The translations under genes and the position numbers were made by a program. Below are positions 29,482 through 38,443 of a stretch of DNA of 64,000 bases, piece after piece. The stretch lies in the NCBI GenBank assembly GCA_036489975.1, contig DASXES010000071.1, positions 54,373 to 118,372 of the forward strand, given 5' to 3'. How positions within the stretch are numbered: the first letter of the stretch is position 1; every line of letters starts with the position of its first letter. Under the pieces are notes generated by a model that was not told the origin of the DNA, ran no database searches, and saw only the letters and a list, made by a program, of their open reading frames with translations. This DNA is from Roseiarcus sp036489975. GTDB lineage: Bacteria > Pseudomonadota > Alphaproteobacteria > Rhizobiales > Beijerinckiaceae.

Positions 29482-29526
29482 ATTTACTACCACCTATACG
29501 CGTTTACTGGTGTTTACGCGCGTTTA
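29482..29526. repeat. ten-base-periodic GTTTA repeat
   Basis: GTTTA occurs at 29502, 29512 and 29522, exactly ten bases apart, and degenerate versions ATTTA and ACCTA continue the phase at 29482 and 29492. The helical phasing could make a protein-binding array or a bent segment, or may be a chance tandem duplication of a ten-mer. Confidence 0.4.
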
Positions 29527-29649
29527 TTTGCGTTGGCGTGCCGCCGGGCTCGCGCCCCGGTTGTCGAGCGGTGATGCGCCCACGCTCGGCCCGTCGCCGT
29601 CGGGCGAAGGGAGGCGTCAAGGATGAACGAGGCGGCTGATTAGATGGGG

Positions 29650-29725
29650 AGCGGCTCGCGAAAAAGTGGAAGCCGGTCTTCGCGGATCAAAGCGCGCGAA
29701 ATCCAAGCATCGGGAGCGTGACGCG
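29650..29725. repeat. rhizobial-style palindromic intergenic repeat
   Basis: The core CGCGAAAAAGTGGAAGCCGG and following TCTTCGCG form an inverted pair (CGCGAA 29657-29662 with TTCGCG 29679-29684). It resembles the widespread GCGAAAAAGTGGxxxCCGGTxxTCGCG palindromes of Bradyrhizobium and relatives, including the following AAAGCGCG stretch (recalled, not searched). It lies about 160 bases before lnt. Confidence 0.55.
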
Positions 29726-29883
29726 ATTCGCCCCGATCGGAGCAAGCCCGAGCCGCGGATTTTGTAGCGCGCCGGTCTTCTCGTCGTCGTTTCGACTGCG
29801 CAGGCTGTCATTGGTCGGCTACGTTCAAGGCTCGCGCCCCAATATCGCGGCCCGACCGCTTGCCGATTCGTTCCGAGTCGGAC

Positions 29884-31593
29884 ATGAGCAAGCCGTTCGG
29901 GCTATATGGTTGGCGATGGCGATGGCGATTCGTGAGTGAGAAGAGTCCTTTGAGCGTTGCCGATTCCGTGATCCTGCCCCGTCCAAATGCCCTTGTGTCA
30001 CTCGTAGAGGGGGTCATTCTTTCATGGGGCTGGCGCAGGCGGGCCATCGCCTTCGTCTCAGGCGCGGCCGGCGCGCTGGCGCTGCCTCCCCTTTCGCTGT
30101 TTCCATTGATCGCCGTTCCGCTGACCATCGCCGTCTGGCTCATCGATGGGGCCCAGGAGCGCGGCTCCGGACGGCCTATAAGCGGCTCGCTCAGTTCGGC
30201 GTTCGGCGCTGGCTGGTGGATGGGCTTCGGGTATTTTCTCGCCGGCCTCTGGTGGGTGGGCTCGGCCTTGTTGGTCGAGGCCGACAAATTCGCCTGGGCC
30301 CTGCCGCTTGCGGTCGTGGCGCTGCCGGCCGCGCTCGCCGTCTTTCCCGGCGCGGGCTTCGTCTTGGCGCGGCTCCTGTGGTCGTCGGGGCCGCTTCGCG
30401 TTTTCGCCCTCGCCTTTGGGCTCGGGGTCGCGGAATGGGCGCGCGGCCTTCTGTTCACCGGCTTTCCCTGGAACGACCTTGGCATGGCGCTCGGCGTCAA
30501 TCTTACGCTCGCCCAGACCGCCTCCCTCGTCGGCCTGCACGGGCTCACTTTCCTTACGATCGCGATCTTCGCCGCCCCGGCGACGCTATGGCGGGTGAGC
30601 CAGTGCCGGCTCGATCTTCCCCCCACAGTCGTGGCCGCGCTCGCGCTCGCGCTTATCGCCGCCTTTGGGGCGTTGAGGCTCGCGGCGCCGGCGAGCGCAA
30701 CCGTGCCCGGGGTGAGGCTGCGCCTGATCCAGCCGAATGTCGGCCAGGACGACGCCACATTCGGACCGGAGAACAAGCAGGCGATTCTGCGCCGCTATTT
30801 CGACTTGTCGGAACGCGCGACCTCGCCGGACCGATCCGGGGTCAAAGACGTCACTCATCTGATCTGGCCCGAGTCGGCGTTTCCCTTCATTCTGTCGCGC
30901 GACCCTGAGGTGCTTTCCGAACTCGTCGACTTTCTTGGATCCGGCGCGACGCTGATAACCGGCGCGGCGCGGCGCGAGGAGGGAGGCGGGCCGCCCCGCT
31001 ACTTCAACTCGATCGAGATCGTCGGCCGCAACGGGCTCTCGGCGCAGCACTACGACAAGCAGCATCTCGTGCCGTTCGGCGAATATGTGCCGTTCGCAAA
31101 CCTGCTCGAGCGGGCGCATATCACGCAATTGGTCGACATTCCGGGCGGCTTCGAGGCGGGTGCCGGCCACCGCATCCTTCGGGTTCCCGGCTTACCGGAC
31201 GCGATGCCCTTGATCTGTTACGAGGCGATCTTTCCGATCGAATTCGGCGACCTCATATCCGGCGCCGAGCGGCCGGGCTGGCTCCTCAACGTTACTGACG
31301 ACGTCTGGTTTGGTCAGACCCCTGGGCCCTATCAGCACTATGCGCAAGCCCGGTTGCGCGCGATCGAACTTGGGCTTCCGCTGGTGCGCGACTCCAATTC
31401 CGGCATCTCGGCGGTGATTGACGGCTTCGGGCGCGAAATCGCGGTCGCTCCGCTCGGTGTCGAGGGCGTCTTGGACGCCGAACTCCCAGTTCCGCTCGCG
31501 CCCACTTGGCAGTCTCGCTTCGGATCGGTCAGCGCGATGGTGATCGGATTGGTGTTCTTGTCTGCCGCTTTTGCTGGCAGGGGCCGGGTGTAA
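29884..31593 (+). CDS. lnt: apolipoprotein N-acyltransferase
   Basis: An inner-membrane enzyme that N-acylates the amino-terminal cysteine of lipoproteins. The first ~280 residues contain about seven hydrophobic helices (WRRRAIAFVSGAAGALALPP; GWWMGFGYFLAGLWWVG). The periplasmic nitrilase-like domain follows, with all three catalytic residues in place: E in LIWPESAFPF, K in YDKQHLVPFGEY and C in LICYEAIFP. The start is uncertain: ATG 29884 is used here, an upstream ATG lies at 29860 and GTG 29932 or TTG 29950 would give a length nearer to other family members; none has a strong ribosome site. It is followed by the XRE regulator and metK, the common order in Hyphomicrobiales. Confidence 0.93.
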   Translation: MSKPFGLYGWRWRWRFVSEKSPLSVADSVILPRPNALVSLVEGVILSWGWRRRAIAFVSGAAGALALPPLSLFPLIAVPLTIAVWLIDGAQERGSGRPISGSLSSAFGAGWWMGFGYFLAGLWWVGSALLVEADKFAWALPLAVVALPAALAVFPGAGFVLARLLWSSGPLRVFALAFGLGVAEWARGLLFTGFPWNDLGMALGVNLTLAQTASLVGLHGLTFLTIAIFAAPATLWRVSQCRLDLPPTVVAALALALIAAFGALRLAAPASATVPGVRLRLIQPNVGQDDATFGPENKQAILRRYFDLSERATSPDRSGVKDVTHLIWPESAFPFILSRDPEVLSELVDFLGSGATLITGAARREEGGGPPRYFNSIEIVGRNGLSAQHYDKQHLVPFGEYVPFANLLERAHITQLVDIPGGFEAGAGHRILRVPGLPDAMPLICYEAIFPIEFGDLISGAERPGWLLNVTDDVWFGQTPGPYQHYAQARLRAIELGLPLVRDSNSGISAVIDGFGREIAVAPLGVEGVLDAELPVPLAPTWQSRFGSVSAMVIGLVFLSAAFAGRGRV

Positions 31594-31709
31594 ACGAAGA
31601 CCGCCGATTGTAAAATTGATCCCTTGCGCGTTATCCGAGTGTCAGCTATCTCAATTCCCCAAGGTCAGTTGATTCGAGCGCGGAACGCGCCGGCCCGCGG
31701 GGCATTCAT

Positions 31710-32156
31710 ATGATGTCGAAATCGTCGAACATCGTAGACGTTTATGTCGGGGCGCGCTTGCGAATGCGCCGCACGATGCTAGGCATGAGCCAGAGTCGGC
31801 TCGGCGAGCTTCTCGGCGTAACCTTTCAGCAGATTCAGAAATACGAAAAAGGCTCGAACCGAATCAGCGCCAGTCGTTTACAGCATACTTCCCGGGTTCT
31901 TGAAGTATCGCCAGGTTATTTTTTTGAGGGCGCGCCAGCGGACTCGGCAGAGCCCGGCTTTGCGGAAGAATCCCCACAATCCTACGTCGTCGATTTTCTC
32001 GCCTCGACTGAAGGATTGCAGCTCAATCGCGCCTTCCTGCGGGTCCGCGATCCCAAGGTGCGACGCCGCATTGTCGACCTTGTCATTTCACTGGCGGCTC
32101 CCGAGGATAAAATCGGTGATGAATCGGTCGTTGCGGACGATTCGGCCGTTCGGTAA
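31710..32156 (+). CDS. XRE-family helix-turn-helix regulator
   Basis: A 148-aa regulator with an N-terminal Cro/C1-type HTH (residues about 10-68): VGARLRMRRTMLGMSQSRLGE, then GVTFQQIQKYEKGSNRISAS, containing the recognition helix. The C-terminal half is conserved in rhizobial relatives; the PhrR protein of Sinorhizobium, which responds to stress and low pH, is of this type and also lies near metK (recalled). ATG 31710 or the next ATG at 31713 could start it. It probably controls itself or the neighbouring genes, but no operator is evident. About 125 bases separate it from metK. Confidence 0.88.
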   Translation: MMSKSSNIVDVYVGARLRMRRTMLGMSQSRLGELLGVTFQQIQKYEKGSNRISASRLQHTSRVLEVSPGYFFEGAPADSAEPGFAEESPQSYVVDFLASTEGLQLNRAFLRVRDPKVRRRIVDLVISLAAPEDKIGDESVVADDSAVR

Positions 32157-32282
32157 ATCGAACAAACTGCCCAAAACGGCTTGACGCACCGAACGCCGGC
32201 TGTCAAAAGCGGCGCCGCGCGGTCAGCGACCACCCGAGAGCCGCGTAGTTGTGGCCGCGAGCGGCAGCAGGAGATCGTCAGT

Positions 32283-33470
<1,188 letters not shown>

Positions 33471-33481
33471 CCAGCCCGCTT

Positions 33482-34189
33482 ATGGGGCCTATACCTGCGA
33501 GCGGCGGGCGCTCGGGGGCGGCGCTGGCTGGGAGGCTCTATGGACGCAGCCGCGGCAAGGCGCTTCGGGGAGGCCAGGAACGCCTGCTCGCCGAAGCGCT
33601 GCCCCTGTTTTCGATTGCGCCGGAAGCGTTGTCGGGGGGGCGTTTCTTCGTCACGCCGCCGCGCGAAGTGTGGCTCGAGATCGGGTTCGGCGCCGGGGAA
33701 CATCTCCTCGCGCAAGCGAAGGCCAACGCGGATGTCGGGCTCGTCGGTTGCGAGCCGTTTCTGAACGGCGTGGTTGCGGCGCTTGCCGGCCTCAGGCGCG
33801 AGCAACTGTCCAACGTGCGCCTATGGCGCGGCGACGTCCAGGCTGTTATCGAGGCCGCCCCGGACGCGTTCTTCTCCCGCGTCTTCATCCTCTATCCCGA
33901 TCCTTGGCCAAAACGGCGCCACCACAAACGGCGCGTCATTGCCCCCGGCATGGTCGAGGCGCTGGCCCGGGTCATGCGCCGTGGCGCCGAGTTGCGCTTC
34001 GCGACCGACGTCGACGACTACGCCGGCTGGACGCTGACGCGCTTTCTCGCCTCGCCCCATTTCCACTGGGCCGCGATTCGCGCCGAGGATTGGCGCCAGC
34101 CCTGGCCCGAATGGCGCCCGACACGCTATGAGACCAAGGCGCGGTCGAGAGGCAGGGGGTCCGTTTACCTCACTTTCGTGCGTCTGTGA
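33482..34189 (+). CDS. trmB: tRNA (guanine46-N7)-methyltransferase
   Basis: A 235-aa SAM-dependent methyltransferase that modifies G46 of tRNA. It has the SAM-binding EIGFGAGEHLL, the characteristic YPDPWPKRRHHKRR that contacts tRNA, and a C-terminal TRYETKARSRG tail. It starts at ATG 33482, 11 bases after the metK stop, so SAM supply and use are linked in one operon. An eight-base perfect hairpin follows 10 bases after its stop. Confidence 0.95.
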   Translation: MGPIPASGGRSGAALAGRLYGRSRGKALRGGQERLLAEALPLFSIAPEALSGGRFFVTPPREVWLEIGFGAGEHLLAQAKANADVGLVGCEPFLNGVVAALAGLRREQLSNVRLWRGDVQAVIEAAPDAFFSRVFILYPDPWPKRRHHKRRVIAPGMVEALARVMRRGAELRFATDVDDYAGWTLTRFLASPHFHWAAIRAEDWRQPWPEWRPTRYETKARSRGRGSVYLTFVRL

Positions 34190-34199
34190 GCAAAAGACG

Positions 34200-34221
34200 G
34201 ATTCTCCGGTCGAGGAGAATC
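34200..34221. terminator. perfect hairpin between trmB and the glucan gene
   Basis: GATTCTCC (34200-34207) and GGAGAATC (34214-34221) pair without mismatch around a six-base loop. No T-run follows on either side, so it may be a weak terminator or a processing stem rather than a full intrinsic terminator. It lies 34 bases before the OpgG/OpgD start codon. Confidence 0.4.
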
Positions 34222-34254
34222 ACGTAAGCAGATCGTCCGATTGGAGAGGTTGTT

Positions 34255-35850
34255 ATGCCCGAAAGCCTTGATCGCCGCACCCTGCTCAAGGGAGCGGCCG
34301 CGTCCGCGGCGGCGATGAATCCACTCGCTGAAGCGCTCGGCGCGCAGTCCGACGGACTGCAGTTCGATCCGCCGGTCCCTTTCGCTTACGACCTTTTCAA
34401 GACGCAGGCGCGAGACCGCTCGCGGCAACCTTATGTTCCCCCGTCTCGCCCCGCGCCCGAGGTGCTGCAAAAGATCAATTACGAGGAATGGGGAAAAATC
34501 CGCTACCGCGACGACCTCGCCCTGTTCGCCGATGGACCGGGCCCGTTTCCGGTGACCTTCTTCCATCTCGGCCTGTTTTTCCAGAAGGCGGTCCGGATGC
34601 ACGTCGTCGACGGCGCCACGTCCCGGCAGATCATCTACGATCCATCCTATTTCGAGATGCCGGCCGATTCGCCGGCGCGCAAGCTGCCCAAAGGCGCGGG
34701 CTTCGCGGGCCTGCGCATTCAGGAGGCGCGAAATGGGCCACTCGATTGGCGCAAGAACGACTGGGTCGCCTTCCTCGGGGCCGCCTATTTCCGCTCCATC
34801 GGCGAACTCCGGCAATATGGCCTGTCCTCGCGCGGCGTCGCGCTTAACGTCGCGGTCGACGATCGGCCGGAAGAGTTTCCCGACTTCACCGACTTCTATA
34901 TCGAGCCCGGCGCCGGCGACGCGATCACCCTTTACGCGCTGATGGAGGGCCCCTCGATCGTCGGCGCCTTCAGGTTCCTGATGACCCGGGGCAAAGGCGT
35001 GGTCATGGACATTCAGTCGACGATGTTCCTGCGCGCCCAGGTGTCGCGCTTCGGCATTGCGCCGCTGACCTCGATGTACTGGTATTCCGAGACCAAGAAG
35101 GAGACCGCGATCGACTGGCGGCCGGAAGTCCACGATTCGGACGGTCTCGCGATGTGGTCGGGCAGCGGCGAGCGGCTGTGGCGGCCGCTCAACAATCCGC
35201 CCCATATCGTCGTCTCGGCTTTCTCCGACAACAACCCGCGCGGCTTCGGCCTCCTGCAGCGCGACCGGGTGTTCGATCACTATCTCGACGGCGTCTACTA
35301 TGACCGCCGTCCAAGCCTGTGGGTCGAGCCGTTGCCGGGTCCGAGCGGCAAGGGCTGGGGGAAGGGATCGATCCAGCTGTGCGAGATTCCGACCGACGAT
35401 GAGATCCACGACAACGTGGTCGCGATGTGGGTGCCCGCCGAGCCGGTCCAGCCGGGCGCCGAGCTCAATCTCAACTATCGCCTGTACTGGCTTGCCGACG
35501 AGCCCTTTCCGAGCAAGCTCGGCGTGATATGGGCGACTCGCCTCGGGCGTGGGGGGCAACCGGGCCTGCCGCGTCCGAAGGGAATGAGGAAGTTCATGGT
35601 CGAGTTTCTGGGCGGTCCGCTGACCAGCCTGGCCTACGGCGTCAAGCCCGACCTGGTCGTGTCGACCTCGCGCGGAAGCTTCGGGCCCTATCAGCTCATC
35701 GAGCCCGTTCCTGACGGGGTCGCCGGCCATTGGCGGGCGCAGTTCGACCTCGTCGTCGATGGGACCGATCCGGTGGAACTGCGTGCGTTCCTCAAGTCCG
35801 GCGGCGAGACCCTGACCGAGACCTGGATGTTCCAGTACCATCCGTTCTAG
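34255..35850 (+). CDS. periplasmic glucan biosynthesis protein (OpgG/OpgD family)
   Basis: A 531-aa periplasmic protein needed for osmoregulated periplasmic glucan synthesis. The N-terminus DRRTLLKGAAASAAAMNP is a twin-arginine signal, the feature that separates OpgD from Sec-exported OpgG in enteric bacteria, so OpgD-like is a reasonable label. The body has FDPPVPFAYDLFKTQARDR, NYEEWGKIRYR and the GDAITLYALMEGPSI region of this family. Recent work shows that OpgG and OpgD are glucanases; the active-site acid cannot be assigned from sequence alone. No opgH glucosyltransferase gene adjoins it. Start ATG 34255 follows GGAGAGG. Confidence 0.9.
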   Translation: MPESLDRRTLLKGAAASAAAMNPLAEALGAQSDGLQFDPPVPFAYDLFKTQARDRSRQPYVPPSRPAPEVLQKINYEEWGKIRYRDDLALFADGPGPFPVTFFHLGLFFQKAVRMHVVDGATSRQIIYDPSYFEMPADSPARKLPKGAGFAGLRIQEARNGPLDWRKNDWVAFLGAAYFRSIGELRQYGLSSRGVALNVAVDDRPEEFPDFTDFYIEPGAGDAITLYALMEGPSIVGAFRFLMTRGKGVVMDIQSTMFLRAQVSRFGIAPLTSMYWYSETKKETAIDWRPEVHDSDGLAMWSGSGERLWRPLNNPPHIVVSAFSDNNPRGFGLLQRDRVFDHYLDGVYYDRRPSLWVEPLPGPSGKGWGKGSIQLCEIPTDDEIHDNVVAMWVPAEPVQPGAELNLNYRLYWLADEPFPSKLGVIWATRLGRGGQPGLPRPKGMRKFMVEFLGGPLTSLAYGVKPDLVVSTSRGSFGPYQLIEPVPDGVAGHWRAQFDLVVDGTDPVELRAFLKSGGETLTETWMFQYHPF

Positions 35851-35959
35851 GGCGACGCGCCAGCGGCCACATGGCCACGTGGCTGGGCGAGGCGGCCCTC
35901 GATCTCAGGGCTTCATGCCTGCCTCATCGGCTTTTACAACCACCGCGCGCGTTCGCTGC

Positions 35960-36100
35960 AAGCAAAACCAAGCAAATTCCAAGCAAAAATGCTTTTTATG
36001 CTTGGATTTGTTTGGTGGAATCGGGACTTTTCAAAGGGTTACAGGGGAAAAAAACAAAAATAATTTCCCGGCCTCGAACTCGCGCTACGGGTTGCGCTCT
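35960..36100 (+). repeat. AT-rich hairpin repeat, copy B (downstream of opgG/D)
   Basis: This is the plus-strand counterpart of 11660-11800. A long hairpin is formed by 35969-35986 and 36000-36016, paired except for one G.U and one bulged T. The conserved core TGCTTGGATTTGTTTGGTGG begins at 36000. It starts about 110 bases after the glucan gene stop and in its sense orientation, as copy A is to alr. A short frame through it (about 24 codons) differs from copy A at amino-acid-changing positions, which argues against protein coding. Confidence 0.7.
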
Positions 36101-36266
36101 GCGGGTTCTTAGGCAAAGTTTCTCCTTCTGGCAGACGTGGCGGCGGCCAAGCCTGAATTGATTCTATCAATCAGAATAATACCATTACTTTCTGTTTTTG
36201 TCAACTCCAATTCGCTCGCGACACTCAGTGCGCTGGCGACGGCAAATTCTGTCTAATATCAGGGCT

Positions 36267-36288
36267 CGATGATCGGAACCGATCATCG
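36267..36288. repeat. perfect 10-bp inverted repeat
   Basis: CGATGATCGG and CCGATCATCG face each other around AA. It lies between two convergent genes, so it is not an obvious operator; it may be a REP-like unit or a bidirectional stem without T-run. Confidence 0.5.
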
Positions 36289-36394
36289 CCTTCATGGCCG
36301 AAGCGCGAAGGCGCGCCCACGCCGTTGCGCGGATCGAAGCGCGGATCAAGTCGCGCTCGATTGGAACGGGTATTAGGACGCGCCCACGGGAGCG

Positions 36395-36414
36395 GCGCCA
36401 TTCGGCGCTTTTTT
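36395..36414 (+). terminator. intrinsic terminator (plus strand)
   Basis: GCGCC-ATTC-GGCGC followed by six T. The T-run is on the plus strand, so it stops transcripts coming from the glucan gene and repeat copy B before they enter the convergent caspase gene that ends at 36416. Confidence 0.65.
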
Positions 36415-36415
36415 G

Positions 36416-38422
36416 CTAAAGCCTCGGCGCGCCGCCCAGCAGGCGCCACTGGGTCAACGCTGGCCCGAGCGCCGGGCCGGTCCTTCCGTCGATCGGGCCG
36501 CCATAATAGCCAGCGGACTTGAGCCGCGCCTGAAGCTGCCGGACGGTCTCGGCTGTCCAGATCTGCGTTTTCCCGGTGAGCTCGGCTCTCGCTTCGCCCG
36601 CATCCGTCGCGACCGCGCGCAAAAGGTCGTCCGCGGCGGCGGACGGATTTTTGGCCACCCCGCGCCCTTCGTCGAGCAGGACGGCCGCGGCGCGGTAGCC
36701 CTCCGGATAGCCCTGCGCCGCGGCGCGCCGAAAGAGGGCGAGCGCTTCGCCCGGCGGCTTGCCGCCGACGCCGTTCGAGACGAGCGCGGCGAGGTCGTAG
36801 GCCGCGCGGGCCGAGCCGTCGTCGGAGGCCTTGTCGAGCAGATCAAGCGCGCGAGGAACGTCAACGTCGATCCCCTTGCCCTTGACAAGCGCGACAGCGA
36901 GGTCGAGCGCGCCGTCCGCGCTGCCGCGCTCAGCGGCTTTCTCATAGAGCGCATAGGCGCCCCTGAGGTCCTTTGGCGCGTGATCGCCCGTCTCGAGCAA
37001 AAGACCGAGACTGACCATGGCCCGGACGTCGTTGGCGTCCGCGGCCTTGCGATAAAGCCTGACGGCTTCATCGTAGCGGCCGGCGGCGAAGGTCGCGCGG
37101 GCGAGCAGAGCCTCATAGTGGGCGATTTCCGGATGGGCCGCCACCGCCTGACCGCAGACTTGGACGGCGGCCTCCGCGTTCTTCTTAAGAGACTCCATTT
37201 CGACGCCATTGACGCTGGCGGTGGCGTCGTGGGGATGGGTCGCGAGCCGCTCGCAGGCCAGTTCCGGCGACGATGACACCCGCTCAGCCGCCTCGAGGCT
37301 CCCGATCAGCGCCTTCGCGTCATCGACATGGGCGCCGTTCGGATAGCGCGCCAGATAAAGCTCGGCGAGGCTTGCCTGCCGCTCGCTGCGGGCGACCGAC
37401 CAGAGAACGTCTTCGACGTCCTCCCGGGGTCGGCCAGTCGGGCGAGCGGTCTTTCCCGCTCCGGAAAGGAGGGAGCCGGTCGCCTCGGGGTTGTTTCCGA
37501 TTCCCGAGAGGAGAGAGCGGACATCGGTGGCGTGAGGCCCATGGGGGTAACGGTCGAGATAGGCTTGCAGCAGGTTCGGGTCGCGGTCCTTTCCAGCAAG
37601 GCGCCAGAGCTGCGTCTCGACCGTTTCTTCCGCCGCGCTGGCGCCGGCAAAATAGAACTGCCTGGTGAGCAGCGATTCGTCGGCGGGAATCTGCTGTCCC
37701 CCGGTCGCGGCGAAAACATCGTTGCGGACCGCGATCATCATGCTGGAGACATCGGCGCCCGGCGTCGCCAGATGGGCGAGAAAGGCGGTGGCGAAAGGAC
37801 TGTTGCGGCCCTCGCCGTCGAAAGCGACATTGTCGGGTTGGGTCGCGAAAGTGATGAAGAACCCGGGAAGCTTGCCAACGCGCGCGAGTCCGGCCGTGGG
37901 CACGGCGATTCCAGCGCCGGCGAAAGGATTGTTACGGCACGCGTCAAGAAAGACGAGATGCACGCCCTTGCCTTCGCCGAGTTCAGCGAGCACGGCGTCG
38001 AGCGCAACCATCCGCGTGGCGAGGTCGTCGACCTTGCGCAATTCGGCGCCGACAGGAACGAGGTAGTTTCGCCCACCAAACTGCAGACCGTGCCCGGCGT
38101 AGTACAAAAGCGACACATCCGCATTGGCTGATTCCAATGCGAATTCGTCGACGGCGCGCTGCATGGCCGCCAGACCGAGATTGACCTTGAGGGTGACCTT
38201 GAAGCCGAGCGACTTCAGCGTCGCGGCGACGTCTTCAGCGTCGTGAGGCGGGTTGGCCAGCGCAGGAACGGTCGTGTAGGCGCCATTGCCGATAACGAGC
38301 GCAAACCGGCTCTCCGCCCGCGCCGGTAAGGCTGCGAGGCAGAGGATGATGGCGAGAAGCGCTGCTGCAGACCACCCCCATGCTCTGCACAGCGCTTGGG
38401 TGGGCGCCGTCCATCGAATCAA
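36416..38422 (-). CDS. secreted caspase-like protease with SEL1 repeats
   Basis: A 668-aa protein. A signal peptide (WGWSAAALLAIILCLAALPARA) is followed by a peptidase C14 p20-like domain: RFALVIGNGAYTTVPALANP, catalytic H111 in YYAGHG and catalytic C162 in LDACRNNP. After a linker of Pro/Arg segments, residues about 455-600 contain SEL1/TPR-like repeats (AYALYEKAAERGSADGALDL; ALFRRAAAQGYPEGYRAAAV). The last ~50 residues (TVRQLQARLKSAGYYGGPID) resemble a peptidoglycan-binding domain. The start is TTG 38422; no better start in frame is visible. The gene lies 21 bases after tpsA on the same strand, so it belongs to the two-partner secretion operon. A role in processing or anchoring the exoprotein is my inference. 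Confidence 0.88.
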   Translation of the reverse strand: MIRWTAPTQALCRAWGWSAAALLAIILCLAALPARAESRFALVIGNGAYTTVPALANPPHDAEDVAATLKSLGFKVTLKVNLGLAAMQRAVDEFALESANADVSLLYYAGHGLQFGGRNYLVPVGAELRKVDDLATRMVALDAVLAELGEGKGVHLVFLDACRNNPFAGAGIAVPTAGLARVGKLPGFFITFATQPDNVAFDGEGRNSPFATAFLAHLATPGADVSSMMIAVRNDVFAATGGQQIPADESLLTRQFYFAGASAAEETVETQLWRLAGKDRDPNLLQAYLDRYPHGPHATDVRSLLSGIGNNPEATGSLLSGAGKTARPTGRPREDVEDVLWSVARSERQASLAELYLARYPNGAHVDDAKALIGSLEAAERVSSSPELACERLATHPHDATASVNGVEMESLKKNAEAAVQVCGQAVAAHPEIAHYEALLARATFAAGRYDEAVRLYRKAADANDVRAMVSLGLLLETGDHAPKDLRGAYALYEKAAERGSADGALDLAVALVKGKGIDVDVPRALDLLDKASDDGSARAAYDLAALVSNGVGGKPPGEALALFRRAAAQGYPEGYRAAAVLLDEGRGVAKNPSAAADDLLRAVATDAGEARAELTGKTQIWTAETVRQLQARLKSAGYYGGPIDGRTGPALGPALTQWRLLGGAPRL

Positions 38423-38443
38423 CGCGTGTCACCGATCGATTGC

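Larger units (their letters stand above)
29078..29883. other. 806-base intergenic region before lnt
   Basis: No gene can be supported; a plus-strand frame at 29143-29574 has no family resemblance. It holds a ten-base-phased GTTTA repeat (29482-29526) and a rhizobial-style palindromic repeat (about 29650-29725). The lnt promoter should be near the right end. Confidence 0.45.
36101..36415. other. intergenic region with a palindrome and terminator
   Basis: Between repeat copy B and the 3' end of the caspase gene. It contains a perfect ten-base inverted repeat at 36267-36288 and a plus-strand terminator at 36395-36414. It is AT-rich around 36160-36210. No gene is supported. Confidence 0.5.

Noticed and set aside
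29143..29574. 143-aa frame between tRNA-Ser and lnt
   Set aside because: Pro/Gly/Arg-rich, no motif, and it runs through the phased GTTTA repeat; likely chance.
32157..32282. Possible SAM or SAH riboswitch before metK
   Set aside because: I looked for the SAM-II pseudoknot and SAH core sequences in the leader and could not find matching elements.
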